From Sphingobium ummariense RL-3 (lineage in GTDB: Bacteria > Pseudomonadota > Alphaproteobacteria > Sphingomonadales > Sphingomonadaceae): a DNA stretch of 64,000 bases. Position 1 is the first letter of the stretch. The number at the start of each line of letters is the position of its first letter. The notes under the pieces are model-generated. The model was given only the letters and a program-made list of their open reading frames with translations. It was not told the DNA's origin and did not search any database. The position numbers and the translations under genes are program-made. This document shows positions 1 through 8,042 of the stretch, in pieces. The stretch covers positions 62,001 to 126,000 of the forward strand of contig NZ_AUWY01000112.1 of the NCBI RefSeq assembly GCF_000447205.1, read 5' to 3'.

Positions 1-238
1 CCACGATCCGGCCGCCTCGCATCACGACCAGGGCGCGGGTTTCCCCCATCTCGCCATCGTCGAACAGCGGGTCGATCGCGGCGCGCAGCGAGCTCTCGCT
101 CACCGCCGCATCGGCCGCCACGCGATAAACCGGATCGGGCGATGCCGCGCGTCCACTCAACATCCCGACGGTCGCGAGCGCAGCCACCGCGCACAGGGCG
201 ATGCCAAGGCGCTTTACGATTCGTCTGTCGGGCTTCAT
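1..238 (-). CDS. Serine hydrolase (class C beta-lactamase-like family), N-terminal part only
   Basis: The gene runs off the left edge of the window, so only about 79 N-terminal residues are present. They show a basic N-terminus, a hydrophobic signal or anchor segment (about residues 12-27) and then a stretch reading DDGEMGETRALVVMRGGRIV. That pattern is typical of the region before the catalytic SxxK motif in exported serine hydrolases and 6-aminohexanoate-dimer hydrolase-like proteins. The catalytic residues lie outside the window, so the family call is inference. The start ATG at 238 diverges from the small membrane protein gene that begins at 279, leaving a 40-bp shared promoter region. 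Confidence 0.55.
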   Translation of the reverse strand, partial: MKPDRRIVKRLGIALCAVAALATVGMLSGRAASPDPVYRVAADAAVSESSLRAAIDPLFDDGEMGETRALVVMRGGRIV

Positions 239-278
239 AAGCCGGCGCCCTTAGCACGGGATTCGAAAAAGGGGAGCC

Positions 279-602
279 ATGTCCGCACGGCGGAGGACGA
301 TAGGAGTGGCGGCGGCCATCGCAGCGCTGATACTGGCAGCGCTGCTGGCCTGGCACTGGCCGGCGCTCGTCGGCCGGGCGCGACTCGGCGCCGCCTATGG
401 CGCGCGCGTCGCCTGTTCCTGCCGCTATGTGGAAGGGCGACCGATGGGCAGCTGCCAGTCCGACAAGGAGCCGGGCATGGCGATCGTCACCCTGGCAGAC
501 GAGCCTGAGGCGAAGGCGGTGAAGGCCAGCGTTCCGCTGCTCGCCACCCGGACGGCGCGCTATCGTCCGGGCTGGGGCTGCCTGCTCGACCCGGCGAAAT
601 AA
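279..602 (+). CDS. Small membrane-anchored protein with Cys-x-Cys motif, function unknown
   Basis: 107 residues. A basic N-terminus is followed by one strong membrane segment (about residues 8-28). The exported part carries ACSCRYVEGR, GSCQSD and GWGCLLD, that is four cysteines that could form disulfides or bind metal in the periplasm. A purine-rich AAAGGGGAG ribosome site lies just before the ATG. It diverges from the serine hydrolase gene and may share its promoter region, but no link in function can be shown. I do not recognise a named family. Confidence 0.6.
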   Translation: MSARRRTIGVAAAIAALILAALLAWHWPALVGRARLGAAYGARVACSCRYVEGRPMGSCQSDKEPGMAIVTLADEPEAKAVKASVPLLATRTARYRPGWGCLLDPAK

Positions 603-652
603 CGCCCCCGCCGGACTGGTCCCCGCGCCGGCCACCCGCTACAGCGCCTGCC

Positions 653-2425
653 ATGCGTCCCGACATCCCCGCGCTGCTCCACGACGTGTTCGGCTTTCCT
701 GCGTTCCGCGGCGTGCAGGAGCAGGTCGTCGGCCGCATCATGGAGGGGCGGCCCACGCTGGCGATCATGCCGACCGGCGCCGGCAAGTCGCTCTGCTACC
801 AGTTGCCCGCCGTCGCGCTCGACGGCTGCTGCGTGGTCGTGTCGCCGCTGATCGCGCTGATGCACGACCAGCTTCGCGCGGCGCAGGCGGTCGGCATCCG
901 CGCCGCCAGCCTGACCAGTGTCGATGCCGACTGGCGCGAGACGCAGGACCGGCTCCGGGGCGGCGATCTCGACCTGCTCTATGTCGCGCCGGAGCGCGCC
1001 TCGGGCGAGGGATTCCGCAGCCTCCTGCGATCGGCGCGGGTCGCGCTCTTTGCGATCGACGAAGCGCATTGCGTGTCCGAATGGGGCCACGACTTCCGAC
1101 CCGACTATCGCCTGCTGCGCCCGCTGCTGGACGAGTTTCCGGACGTGCCGCGCCTGGCGCTGACCGCGACCGCCGATGCGCATACGCGGGAGGATATCCT
1201 GGTGCAGCTCGGCATCCCGCGCGACGGGATGGTGATCGCCGGGTTCGACCGGCCCAATATCCGCTATGCCGTCCATGCGCGTGATGGCTTGCCGCGCCAG
1301 CTCGCCGACCTCGTCGCCGCCAGTCCGGGTCCCGGCATCGTCTATGCGCAGACCCGCGCCGCGACCGAGAAGCTGGCCGAGGGGCTGGAGCGTACCGGCC
1401 GCCCGGTGCGCATCTACCATGCCGGGCTGGAGCCGCAGCAGCGCGCCGCCAACCAGGCCGCCTTCATCGCCAGCGAGGACATGGTGATGGTGGCGACCAT
1501 CGCCTTCGGCATGGGGATCGACAAGCCCGACGTGCGTTTCGTCGCCCATGCCGGCCTGCCCAAGTCGATCGAGGGCTATTATCAGGAATCGGGCCGCGCC
1601 GGCCGCGATGGAGAGCCTGCCGCCGCGCATCTCTTCTGGGGCGCGGAGGACTTCGCGCGTGCCCGCCAGCGCATCGGCGAGCTGGAACCCACCCGCCAGC
1701 AGGGCGAGCGCGCCCGCATCGCCGCGCTGGGCGCGCTGGTCGAGACCGGCACCTGCCGCCGCGCCATCCTGCTGCGCCATTTCGGCGAAAGCCCGCCAGC
1801 CACCTGCGGCAATTGCGACAATTGCTTGGCGCCGCCCGACAGCATCGACGCGACCGAGACGGCGCGCAAATATCTGTCCGCCGTGTACCGCACCGGCCAG
1901 AGCTTCGGCACGGGCCATATCGAGGCGGTGCTGACCGGCGCCGTCACCGACCGCATCCGCGAGCGCGGGCATGACCGCATCTCCGTCCACGGCATCGTGA
2001 CCGGGGAAGAGACGGCCCTGCTCCGCCCTGTGTCACGCGCCCTGCTGGTACGCGACGCGCTGGAAACGACCGAGCATGGCGGGCTGATGCTCGGCCCCAA
2101 CGCCCGCCCGATCCTGCGCGGCGAGGAGGAGGTGCGCATCGTCCTGCCACCGAAGCGCGAGCCTCGCCGCCGCAGCGCCCGTAACGGCAGCGAGGCCAAT
2201 CCGGTCGGCGATCCGCTGTTCGACGCGCTGCGTGCCTGTCGCCGCGAGCTGGCGCAGGAGGCGGGCGTAGCGCCCTATGTGATCTTCCATGATTCGACGC
2301 TGCGGGAAATGGCCGAGCAGCGCCCGGCCTCGCTGGCCGAGCTGGCCACCGTCAGCGGCGTTGGCCAGCGCAAGCTCGACGCCTATGGCGACGCCTTCCT
2401 GGCTGCGATCCGGCCGTTTATCTAG
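653..2425 (+). CDS. recQ: ATP-dependent DNA helicase RecQ
   Basis: 590 residues, normal for bacterial RecQ. This is a 3'-5' superfamily 2 helicase for recombination and replication-fork repair. Visible motifs in order: Walker A TGAGKS near residue 44, DEAHCVSEWGHDFRP (DEAH box plus the RecQ aromatic loop), the helicase C-terminal half with GMGIDKPDVRF and ESGRAGRDG, a zinc cluster CRRAILLRHFGE...CGNCDNC near residues 370-400, a winged-helix region, and a C-terminal HRDC domain ending in SGVGQRKLDAYGDAF. The gene starts 50 bp after the small membrane protein gene on the same strand. All core elements are intact. Confidence 0.96.
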   Translation: MRPDIPALLHDVFGFPAFRGVQEQVVGRIMEGRPTLAIMPTGAGKSLCYQLPAVALDGCCVVVSPLIALMHDQLRAAQAVGIRAASLTSVDADWRETQDRLRGGDLDLLYVAPERASGEGFRSLLRSARVALFAIDEAHCVSEWGHDFRPDYRLLRPLLDEFPDVPRLALTATADAHTREDILVQLGIPRDGMVIAGFDRPNIRYAVHARDGLPRQLADLVAASPGPGIVYAQTRAATEKLAEGLERTGRPVRIYHAGLEPQQRAANQAAFIASEDMVMVATIAFGMGIDKPDVRFVAHAGLPKSIEGYYQESGRAGRDGEPAAAHLFWGAEDFARARQRIGELEPTRQQGERARIAALGALVETGTCRRAILLRHFGESPPATCGNCDNCLAPPDSIDATETARKYLSAVYRTGQSFGTGHIEAVLTGAVTDRIRERGHDRISVHGIVTGEETALLRPVSRALLVRDALETTEHGGLMLGPNARPILRGEEEVRIVLPPKREPRRRSARNGSEANPVGDPLFDALRACRRELAQEAGVAPYVIFHDSTLREMAEQRPASLAELATVSGVGQRKLDAYGDAFLAAIRPFI

Positions 2426-2431
2426 AAGGCG

Positions 2432-2586
2432 TCAGCGGCGCAGGCGCGGCTCGTAGCGCAGGCGCGCTGCATTCACGCGCTCGATCAGGACGGCGATGGC
2501 GGGGCTCCCTCGAAACAACGATCTGGAACGGCAAGGCCGCGCATGCGGTCGCTGAGAGCGGCGAAGGTCTTGTCGAAGCTGTCCAT
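2432..2586 (-). pseudogene. Possible small gene split by a frameshift
   Basis: The 208-bp gap between recQ and the next gene holds a plausible small minus-strand reading frame. From an ATG at 2586 it reads MDSFDKTFAALSDRMRGLAVPDRCFEGAPP and then stops at 2485. A second frame, open down to a stop at 2432, continues with AIAVLIERVNAARLRYEPRLRR. Joining the two at about 2495-2500 would give one protein of roughly 50 residues. This could be a real frameshift, a sequencing error in a G/C run, or chance. No family is recognised. Confidence 0.25.
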
Positions 2587-2633
2587 GCTGATGTCCCGAT
2601 GAAGCGGCATGCCCCTCCATCGGCCAAACATGG

Positions 2634-3449
2634 TTAAGAAGGTGTTATCGTTGCGGTGAGGCACGCCGCCAGCCCTTCGCGGAAGGTGGGATGGCGTGGG
2701 TTCCAGCCGAGCAGGCGTTTCGCCCGGCCGTTCGCGACCCGGCGATTTTCGGCGTAGAAGGCGCGCGCGGCAGGGGAAAGGGCGGCATCCTCCAGAGCGA
2801 GCAGTGGCGGATGCGGTAGGGCGAGCAGGTCGCAGGCCGCCTCTATCACCGCATTTTGCGGCGCGGGCAGGTCGTCGGCGAGGTTGTAGATGCCCGGCGG
2901 CCCATCGAAGGAGGCGATCACGCCCGCGACGATGTCGTCGACATGGACACGGCTGAAGACCTGGCCCGGAAGGTCGATGCGATGCGCCTTCCCGTCGCGC
3001 ACGCGTTCGATCGCCGAGCGGCCTGGACCATAGATCCCCGGCAGGCGGAAGCGGCGCATGTCGGCACGCAACGCCCCCCAGGCAAGATCGGCCGCGGCGC
3101 GGGCGGAGCGGCGCCCCGTGCCGACCGGGCTTGCCTCGTCAACCCAGGCGCCGCCGGTGTCGCCATAGACGCCGGTGGAGGAGAGATAGCCGGTCCAGAG
3201 GGCGGGGGCGGCGGCGAGGGAGTCGCCATAGCGGACCAGGACGGGATCGCCCTCCCCCTCCGGCGGGATGGAGGAGAGGATGTGCGTGGCCCGGGCGATG
3301 GCGGCGCGGACGGCGGCTTCATCATCGAAGGCCAGCGATCGGGCATCGGCCGAGCGCCTGACCCCGGTCACATGCCAGCCTTCGCCCCGCAGCCGGTCTG
3401 TAAGACGCGCGGCGGTATAGCCCATGCCCAGGATCAGCATATGGGCCAT
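2634..3449 (-). CDS. NAD(P)-dependent epimerase/dehydratase-like protein (YeeZ type SDR)
   Basis: 271 residues. The N-terminus LILGMGYTAARLTDRL is a Rossmann dinucleotide-binding loop of the GxGxxG type. GYLSSTGVYGDTGG is the SDR active-site strand with the Tyr of an atypical YxxxK motif, and GIYGPGRSAIERVRDG is typical of extended SDR sugar-nucleotide epimerase relatives. The length matches the YeeZ-like subgroup, whose substrate is not known. It lies 15 bp after sufA on the same strand and may be read through from the suf operon; an Fe-S role is not implied. Confidence 0.75.
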   Translation of the reverse strand: MAHMLILGMGYTAARLTDRLRGEGWHVTGVRRSADARSLAFDDEAAVRAAIARATHILSSIPPEGEGDPVLVRYGDSLAAAPALWTGYLSSTGVYGDTGGAWVDEASPVGTGRRSARAAADLAWGALRADMRRFRLPGIYGPGRSAIERVRDGKAHRIDLPGQVFSRVHVDDIVAGVIASFDGPPGIYNLADDLPAPQNAVIEAACDLLALPHPPLLALEDAALSPAARAFYAENRRVANGRAKRLLGWNPRHPTFREGLAACLTATITPS

Positions 3450-3464
3450 GACGGACCTCCCGTC

Positions 3465-3824
3465 CTAGACGGTAAAGCTCTCGCCGCAGCCGCAGCTGCC
3501 CTTGGCATTGGGATTGTTGAAGACGAAGCCGGCGGTGAAGTCGTCCTCCACCCAGTCCATCGTCGAACCCACCAGATAAAGCACGGACGCACCGTCGATG
3601 TAGAAGGTGCCGCCGGGCGTCACGATCTTTTCGTCGAAGGCCGCTTCCTGCGTCACATAATCGACCGAATAGGCCAGGCCCGAACAGCCACGACGCGGAG
3701 TCGAGAGCTTGACGCCGATGGCGCCTTCGGGCGCTCCGGCCATCAGTTCAGCGATGCGCGCTTCCGCGCTCGGCGTCAGGATGACGGCGGCGGGGCGGGC
3801 GCGGGTCTTGGTTTCCGTGGTCAT
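3465..3824 (-). CDS. sufA: A-type Fe-S cluster carrier protein SufA (HesB/IscA family)
   Basis: 119 residues from ATG 3824. A-type carriers take a nascent Fe-S cluster from the SufBCD scaffold to apo-proteins. The three conserved cysteines are present: Cys47 in RRGCSGLAYS, and Cys111 and Cys113 in the C-terminal SCGCGESF. The ATG overlaps the stop of the preceding sufT (TGATG), indicating translational coupling. A GTG one codon upstream is an alternative start. It is the last clear suf gene of the operon. Confidence 0.93.
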   Translation of the reverse strand: MTTETKTRARPAAVILTPSAEARIAELMAGAPEGAIGVKLSTPRRGCSGLAYSVDYVTQEAAFDEKIVTPGGTFYIDGASVLYLVGSTMDWVEDDFTAGFVFNNPNAKGSCGCGESFTV

Positions 3825-4291
3825 CACAGCATTCCCAGTTCGAGCTTGGCCTCGTCGCTCATCTTCTGCGGGTCCCAGGGCGGGTCCCAGACGAGGTTCA
3901 CCTCCACATCGCCGACGCCCGGCACCGCGCCGACGCGCAGTTCGACCTCGCCCGGCATGGATTCGGCGACCGGGCAGTGCGGCGTGGTCAGGGTCATGGT
4001 GACGACGGCATGGCCGCCCTCCGCCACGTCGACGCCGTAGACGAGGCCGAGGTCGTAGATGTTCACCGGGATTTCCGGATCGTAGATTTCCTTCAGCGCA
4101 TCGATGATCGCTTCATACAGGTCGCCGCCCGGCTCGCCCGCGGGCTGGGGTGCCGGCGCGGCCGAAAGGAAGCCTTCCAGATAGTCACGCTTACGCGCCA
4201 GCGGCTGCTCGGCCGCATCCTCGACACGCGCCCTGGGCGGGGCGTCCACCGCCGCCACTTCCTCGACCATGATCTTGCGCTCTTCGTTCAT
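3824..4291 (-). CDS. sufT: SUF-associated MIP18/DUF59 protein (SufT/PaaD-like)
   Basis: 155 residues. The C-terminal 100 form a DUF59 (MIP18) domain: IIDALKEIYDPEIPVNIYDLGLVY, then VTMTLTTPHCPVAESMPGEV with the conserved Cys, and VNLVWDPPWDPQKMSDEAK. SufT-type proteins assist Fe-S cluster maturation or transfer. The N-terminal 50 residues are low-complexity and probably disordered. The ATG at 4291 overlaps the sufS stop (ATGA) and the stop overlaps the sufA start, so sufS-sufT-sufA are translationally coupled. Confidence 0.9.
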   Translation of the reverse strand: MNEERKIMVEEVAAVDAPPRARVEDAAEQPLARKRDYLEGFLSAAPAPQPAGEPGGDLYEAIIDALKEIYDPEIPVNIYDLGLVYGVDVAEGGHAVVTMTLTTPHCPVAESMPGEVELRVGAVPGVGDVEVNLVWDPPWDPQKMSDEAKLELGML

Positions 4292-5514
4292 CCGAAGATC
4301 TTCCTTACCCGTTCCAGTCCTTCGACCAGCGCATCCACGTCGCTCTGGTCGCTGTAGATGCCGAAGCTGGCCCGCGCGGTCGCCTCGACGCCCAGATGCC
4401 GCATCAGCGGCTGGGCGCAATGGTGCCCGGCGCGGATGGCGACGCCCGTTTCGTCCAATATGGTGCCGACATCGTGCGGATGCACCCCCTCCACCTCGAA
4501 GGAGAGAATGCCGGCCGAATCCTCCGGGCCGAAGAGCCGCACGCTGTTCAGGCTCTCCAGCGCGGCGCGCGCCCGGCCGACCAGCGCGCATTCATGGGCG
4601 TGGATCGCGTCCAGCCCGATGCCCTCCACATAGTCGATCGCGGCGGCTAAACCGACCACACCGACGATATGGGGCGTCCCCGCCTCGAACCGGGTCGGCG
4701 GCGGGGCGTAGGTGGTCTTCTCGAAGGTCACCTTGTCGATCATCGAACCGCCGCCCTGATAGGGGGGCATGGCGTCGAGCAGCTCTGTCCGCGCCCACAG
4801 CACGCCGATGCCGGTCGGGCCGTAGAGCTTGTGCGCCGAGAAGACGTAGAAGTCGCAGTCGAGCGCCTGCACGTCGACGCCGAGCCGCGGCACCGCCTGG
4901 CAGCCGTCGATCAGGATCTTCGCACCGCCGGAATGCGCGATGTCGGCGGCGCGGCGGCAATCCAGTACGCTGCCGAGCACGTTCGACACATGGGCAAGCG
5001 CCACCATCCTGTGCCGGGGCGTGATCATCGCCTGCATGGCGTCGAGGTCGATCCTGTGGTCGACGGTCAGCGGCACCACGTCGATGGCGGCGCCGACCTT
5101 CTCCGCCGCGATCTGCCACGGCACGATGTTGCTGTGATGCTCCAGCGTCGAAAGCAGGATGCGGTCGCCGGCCTCGAGCTGCGTGCCCGCCCAGCATTGG
5201 GCGACGAGGTTGATGCCCTCGGTCGCGCCGCGCACATAGACGATCTCGGCCTCGGACCGGGCATTGACGAACAGGGCCACCTTCCGCCGCGCCGCCTCAT
5301 AGGCGAGCGTCATGTTCGCCGAACGCGCATAGACGCCGCGATGGACCGTCGCATAGTCCTCGCCATAGGCGCGGGCGATGGCGTCGATGACCGCCTGCGG
5401 CTTCTGCGCGGTGGCGGCGCTGTCGAGATAGTGCCAGTCGCGCACGCCGGGGAAATCGGATCGGAGGTCCAACCTTCCGTTCGCTTCGAGCAACGGTGGG
5501 GAAGAAACGGTCAT
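4288..5514 (-). CDS. sufS: Cysteine desulfurase SufS
   Basis: 408 residues, a PLP enzyme that removes sulfur from L-cysteine to supply the SufBCD scaffold. YLDSAATAQKP opens the fold, Lys229 in SAHKLYGPTG is the PLP lysine, and Cys366 in RAGHHCAQPLM is the sulfur-accepting cysteine. The short loop around this cysteine is that of group II (SufS/CsdA) enzymes, which need SufE; a sufE gene lies at 14843-15256. The start is the ATG at 5514 that overlaps the sufD stop (ATGA). The open frame extends further upstream but only as a shadow of sufD. Confidence 0.96.
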   Translation of the reverse strand: MTVSSPPLLEANGRLDLRSDFPGVRDWHYLDSAATAQKPQAVIDAIARAYGEDYATVHRGVYARSANMTLAYEAARRKVALFVNARSEAEIVYVRGATEGINLVAQCWAGTQLEAGDRILLSTLEHHSNIVPWQIAAEKVGAAIDVVPLTVDHRIDLDAMQAMITPRHRMVALAHVSNVLGSVLDCRRAADIAHSGGAKILIDGCQAVPRLGVDVQALDCDFYVFSAHKLYGPTGIGVLWARTELLDAMPPYQGGGSMIDKVTFEKTTYAPPPTRFEAGTPHIVGVVGLAAAIDYVEGIGLDAIHAHECALVGRARAALESLNSVRLFGPEDSAGILSFEVEGVHPHDVGTILDETGVAIRAGHHCAQPLMRHLGVEATARASFGIYSDQSDVDALVEGLERVRKIFG

Positions 5515-6263
5515 ACCAGCGTCTCCAGCTTGGCGAGCGCGGCCGCCTCCAGCCTGTCCTTCACCGCTTCGTCCGGCACGCCGTCGAATACGCCGGCAAC
5601 GAAGGAGCGGAGGAGCAGGGTCTTGGCGGTCGCCGGGTCCATGCCACGGCTCGCCATGTAGAACAGGGCCTGCCTGTCCAGCTCGCCCACGGTCGCGCCG
5701 TGGGCGCATTTCACGTCGTCGGCGAAGATTTCCAGCTCCGGCTTGGCATTGGCCGTGGCGGTTCGGTCCAGCAGCATGGCCTTCACCGACTGGAAAGCAT
5801 CGGTGCGCTGCGCGTCGCGGGCGACGTTGATGCTGCCCAAATAGCTGCCGGTGGCGCGCTGGCCCAGGATCGAGCGGATCGTCTGGCCGCTGGTGGCGTC
5901 GGGTTGCGCATGGGTGACCTTGGTGACGATCTCCAGTGTCTGGTCGCCGCCGCCGATGATCGCGCCGCCGAGCTCGAAATGGCTGTCCCGGCCGAGCGTC
6001 ACGTCGAACGTCACCCGGCCGAGCTTCCCGCCGATGTTGAGCAGGTGGAAATCGAGCCGCGCCCCGTCCGCGATGTCGATCACATAATCATGAATGGCGG
6101 CCGCGCCTTCGGCCGCGTTCTGGATCAGATGATAGGCCTCCGAAGCGCCCGGCTGGATGGCGATGCGCGCGGGGGCAGGGAGCGGCCAGACGGAAGCGAC
6201 GGCATCCAGGTCACTGTAGCGCCATTCTTCCTGCTTGCGGGTGGGCAAGGCGAGCGCTGTCAT
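5511..6263 (-). CDS. sufD: Fe-S cluster assembly scaffold protein SufD
   Basis: 250 residues, short for SufD (often 350-430) but usual for the compact alphaproteobacterial form. The N-terminus carries KQEEWRYSDL, typical of SufD proteins. The body is the beta-helix core shared with SufB, and the C-terminus has CAHGATVGELDRQALFYMASRGM with the conserved CxHGA and FYMxSRG motifs. SufD forms the scaffold with SufB and SufC. It is separated from sufC by an 88-bp gap containing a palindromic repeat, and its stop overlaps the sufS start. Confidence 0.93.
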   Translation of the reverse strand: MTALALPTRKQEEWRYSDLDAVASVWPLPAPARIAIQPGASEAYHLIQNAAEGAAAIHDYVIDIADGARLDFHLLNIGGKLGRVTFDVTLGRDSHFELGGAIIGGGDQTLEIVTKVTHAQPDATSGQTIRSILGQRATGSYLGSINVARDAQRTDAFQSVKAMLLDRTATANAKPELEIFADDVKCAHGATVGELDRQALFYMASRGMDPATAKTLLLRSFVAGVFDGVPDEAVKDRLEAAALAKLETLV

Positions 6264-6274
6264 GGGCGAACCTC

Positions 6275-6336
6275 CTCCGCGTCTCTGTGTCTCCGCGTGA
6301 GAAAATTTCGTTCACGCGGAGACGCGGAGACGCGAA
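6275..6336. repeat. Imperfect palindromic repeat, GCGTCTCCGCG type
   Basis: Two arms of 26 bases (6275-6300 and 6311-6336) match as an inverted repeat with three mismatches around a short A/T-rich centre. The arms are built from a CTCCGCGTCT unit that itself recurs. It fills the gap between sufC and sufD and would form a strong hairpin in the operon transcript. There is no U-run after it, so it is not a normal terminator. It resembles the dispersed palindromes of sphingomonad genomes. Confidence 0.7.
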
Positions 6337-6351
6337 GAGAAAGAATCAGGC

Positions 6352-7095
6352 TCACGCCACCACCTCGGCATAGCCTTCGCGTTCCAGTTCCAGCGCCAGT
6401 TCGGGGCCGCCCGACTTCACGATCCGGCCTTTGGCGAGGACGTGGACGAAATCCGGCTTCACATAGTCGAGCAGGCGCTGGTAATGGGTGATAAGCAGCA
6501 CAGCCTTGTCGGGCCTGCGCATGATCGCGTTGATGCCCGCACCCACGACCTTGAGCGCGTCGATGTCGAGGCCGGAGTCGGTCTCGTCCAGGATCGCCAG
6601 CTTCGGATCGAGAATCCCCATCTGCACCATTTCGGCGCGCTTCTTCTCACCGCCGGAAAAGCCGACGTTCACCGGGCGCTTGAGCATCTCCATGTCGAGG
6701 CCGAGCAGCGCGGCCTTTTCCTTCGCCAGCTTGATGAAGGCGCCACCGGACAGCGGCTCCTCTCCCCGCGCCTTGCGCTGGCTGTTCAGGCTTTCGCGCA
6801 GGAACTGGAGATTGGAGACGCCAGGGATCTCGACCGGATACTGGAAACCCAGGAAAAGCCCGGCGGCGGCGCGCTCGTGCGGCTCCAAGCTGAACAAGTT
6901 CACACCGTCGAATGAGGCCTCGCCGCCGGTCACTTCATAGCCGGGCCGGCCGCCCAGCGTGTAGGCGAGGGTCGACTTGCCCGCGCCGTTCGGCCCCATG
7001 ATCGCATGGACCTCACCCGCGTTGATGCTGAGCGACAGGCCCTTCAGGATCGCCTTGCCGTCGATTTCATTGGAGAGATTGTCGATTTCAAGCAT
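6352..7095 (-). CDS. sufC: Fe-S cluster assembly ATPase SufC
   Basis: 247 residues, an ABC-type cytosolic ATPase that drives the SufBCD scaffold. Walker A is GPNGAGKST (residues 34-42), the signature is FSGGEKKRAEM, Walker B is AILDETDSGLDID, and the switch region ends in ITHYQRLLDY. The start chosen is ATG 7095 (MLEIDNLSNEIDG), which matches the family N-terminus; the open frame extends 9 codons upstream without family resemblance. It lies between two palindromic repeats in the suf operon. Confidence 0.96.
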   Translation of the reverse strand: MLEIDNLSNEIDGKAILKGLSLSINAGEVHAIMGPNGAGKSTLAYTLGGRPGYEVTGGEASFDGVNLFSLEPHERAAAGLFLGFQYPVEIPGVSNLQFLRESLNSQRKARGEEPLSGGAFIKLAKEKAALLGLDMEMLKRPVNVGFSGGEKKRAEMVQMGILDPKLAILDETDSGLDIDALKVVGAGINAIMRRPDKAVLLITHYQRLLDYVKPDFVHVLAKGRIVKSGGPELALELEREGYAEVVA

Positions 7096-7123
7096 GAGCC
7101 ATTCCCGGCGCTGAATTTCCAAA

Positions 7124-7238
7124 ATTCCTCCCCCGCAAGGGGAGGAGGACCAAATAGTGGTGGAGGGGTGTCCCGCTCACGATAGCGAAATAGCCCTCCG
7201 TCAGGCCTTCGGCCTGCCACCTCCCCTGCCAGGGGAGG
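7124..7238. repeat. Composite intergenic repeat with CCTCCCC...GGGGAGG palindromes
   Basis: The 168-bp gap upstream of sufC contains a short hairpin CCTCCCCCGCAAGGGGAGGA (about 7126-7145), a central stretch with AGGCCTTCGGCCT (about 7203-7215) and a second hairpin CCTCCCCTGCCAGGGGAGG (about 7220-7238). This arrangement is the common alphaproteobacterial intergenic mosaic repeat as I remember it. It is not coding and is distinct in sequence from the repeats at 6275 and 7939. Confidence 0.65.
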
Positions 7239-7263
7239 ATGAAGCTGGCACCCAGCATATCCC

Positions 7264-7719
7264 TCAGTCCTTATGCGTGCGCTGGAGCGTCCGCGCGGTC
7301 CAGAAGGCCATGTCGCGCACATCGCCGGGTGCCGGGAACAGCGTGTCGATATGGCGCTTGATCGGCATATAGGGCCACCAGTCGGCGCCGGGCTCGGGCG
7401 CGCCCTTTTCCAGCAGGCCGGTCACGAATTCGGTCACCGGTCCCATGCGGGCGAGATTGGGCGCCTTGGCCTTGTGAAACGCCTTGTCGCTCCTCAGCCG
7501 CTCGGTGAAGGCGGCGTCGCCCTTTTCCAGCGCGGCGCGGCATTCCGCCTGATAGGCATCGAGGTCGCCGAAATCCTTGACGGCGCGCGCCTGAAGCTCG
7601 CCCTCCTCCAGCTCATAATCCTCGGTCAGGATGCGGATCGCGGCGGTCCATGCCTGGCCATTGCCGACATCCTCCGCGAAATCGGCGAGGGCATCCTGGA
7701 TATCGTCTTCGTCGCTCAA
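7264..7719 (-). CDS. Uncharacterised acidic protein encoded inside the suf operon
   Basis: 151 residues, no signal peptide or membrane segment, rich in Asp, Glu and Ala, with tryptophans near the end (ADWWPYMPIKRHIDTLF and MAFWTARTLQRTH). I do not recognise a family. It sits between sufB and sufC on the same strand, 13 bp after the next small gene, so it is probably co-transcribed with the Fe-S assembly genes. That context suggests, but does not show, a link to cluster assembly or iron supply. Codon use looks like its neighbours. Confidence 0.7.
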   Translation of the reverse strand: MSDEDDIQDALADFAEDVGNGQAWTAAIRILTEDYELEEGELQARAVKDFGDLDAYQAECRAALEKGDAAFTERLRSDKAFHKAKAPNLARMGPVTEFVTGLLEKGAPEPGADWWPYMPIKRHIDTLFPAPGDVRDMAFWTARTLQRTHKD

Positions 7720-7732
7720 AATTCTCGGTCCT

Positions 7733-7933
7733 TCAACTTTTCAGTTCAGCGATGAGCTCGCGAATCTCATCAAGATCCATCCAGCCGTCACCCTGTTCCA
7801 ATAGGCGTTGACGGAATGGCTCCAGTTCGGGACTTGCTTTCACAGACGTAAAGTTGTCCCATTCCCACTCGCCGCAATTTGGCGCATTATCAACGAAGCG
7901 CTCAAGCATTTCGGCAAGCTCAATCCTTGTCAC
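7733..7933 (-). CDS. Small uncharacterised protein inside the suf operon
   Basis: 66 residues if the GTG at 7933 is used; an in-frame ATG at 7909 would give 58. The protein is acidic, without signal peptide, and reads like a small helical domain (MLERFVDNAPNCGEWEWDNFTSV then a helical tail DLDEIRELIAELKS). Base composition is visibly lower in GC than the flanking suf genes, which fits acquisition. The GTG lies at the edge of a palindromic repeat, so the repeat may have supplied the start. No family recognised. Confidence 0.55.
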   Translation of the reverse strand: MTRIELAEMLERFVDNAPNCGEWEWDNFTSVKASPELEPFRQRLLEQGDGWMDLDEIRELIAELKS

Positions 7934-7938
7934 GACTT

Positions 7939-8024
7939 GTCACCCCGGACTTGATCCGGGGTTCCGCTGCCTTCGGCTGTCGCGCAGACAGAAGCGGGAT
8001 GCCGGATCAAGTCCGGCATGACGT
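7939..8024. repeat. Palindromic intergenic repeat, GGACTTGATCCGG type
   Basis: Two hairpins flank a GC-rich middle: CCCCGGACTTGATCCGGGG (7942-7960) and, with opposite sense, ATGCCGGATCAAGTCCGGCAT (about 7999-8020). The unit CCGGACTTGATCCGG is one of the most common dispersed palindromes in alphaproteobacterial intergenic DNA. It fills the gap after sufB and could separate sufB from the genes downstream by stalling polymerase or RNases. Confidence 0.75.
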
Positions 8025-8042
8025 GGGAGGTGCGGGCGAAGG

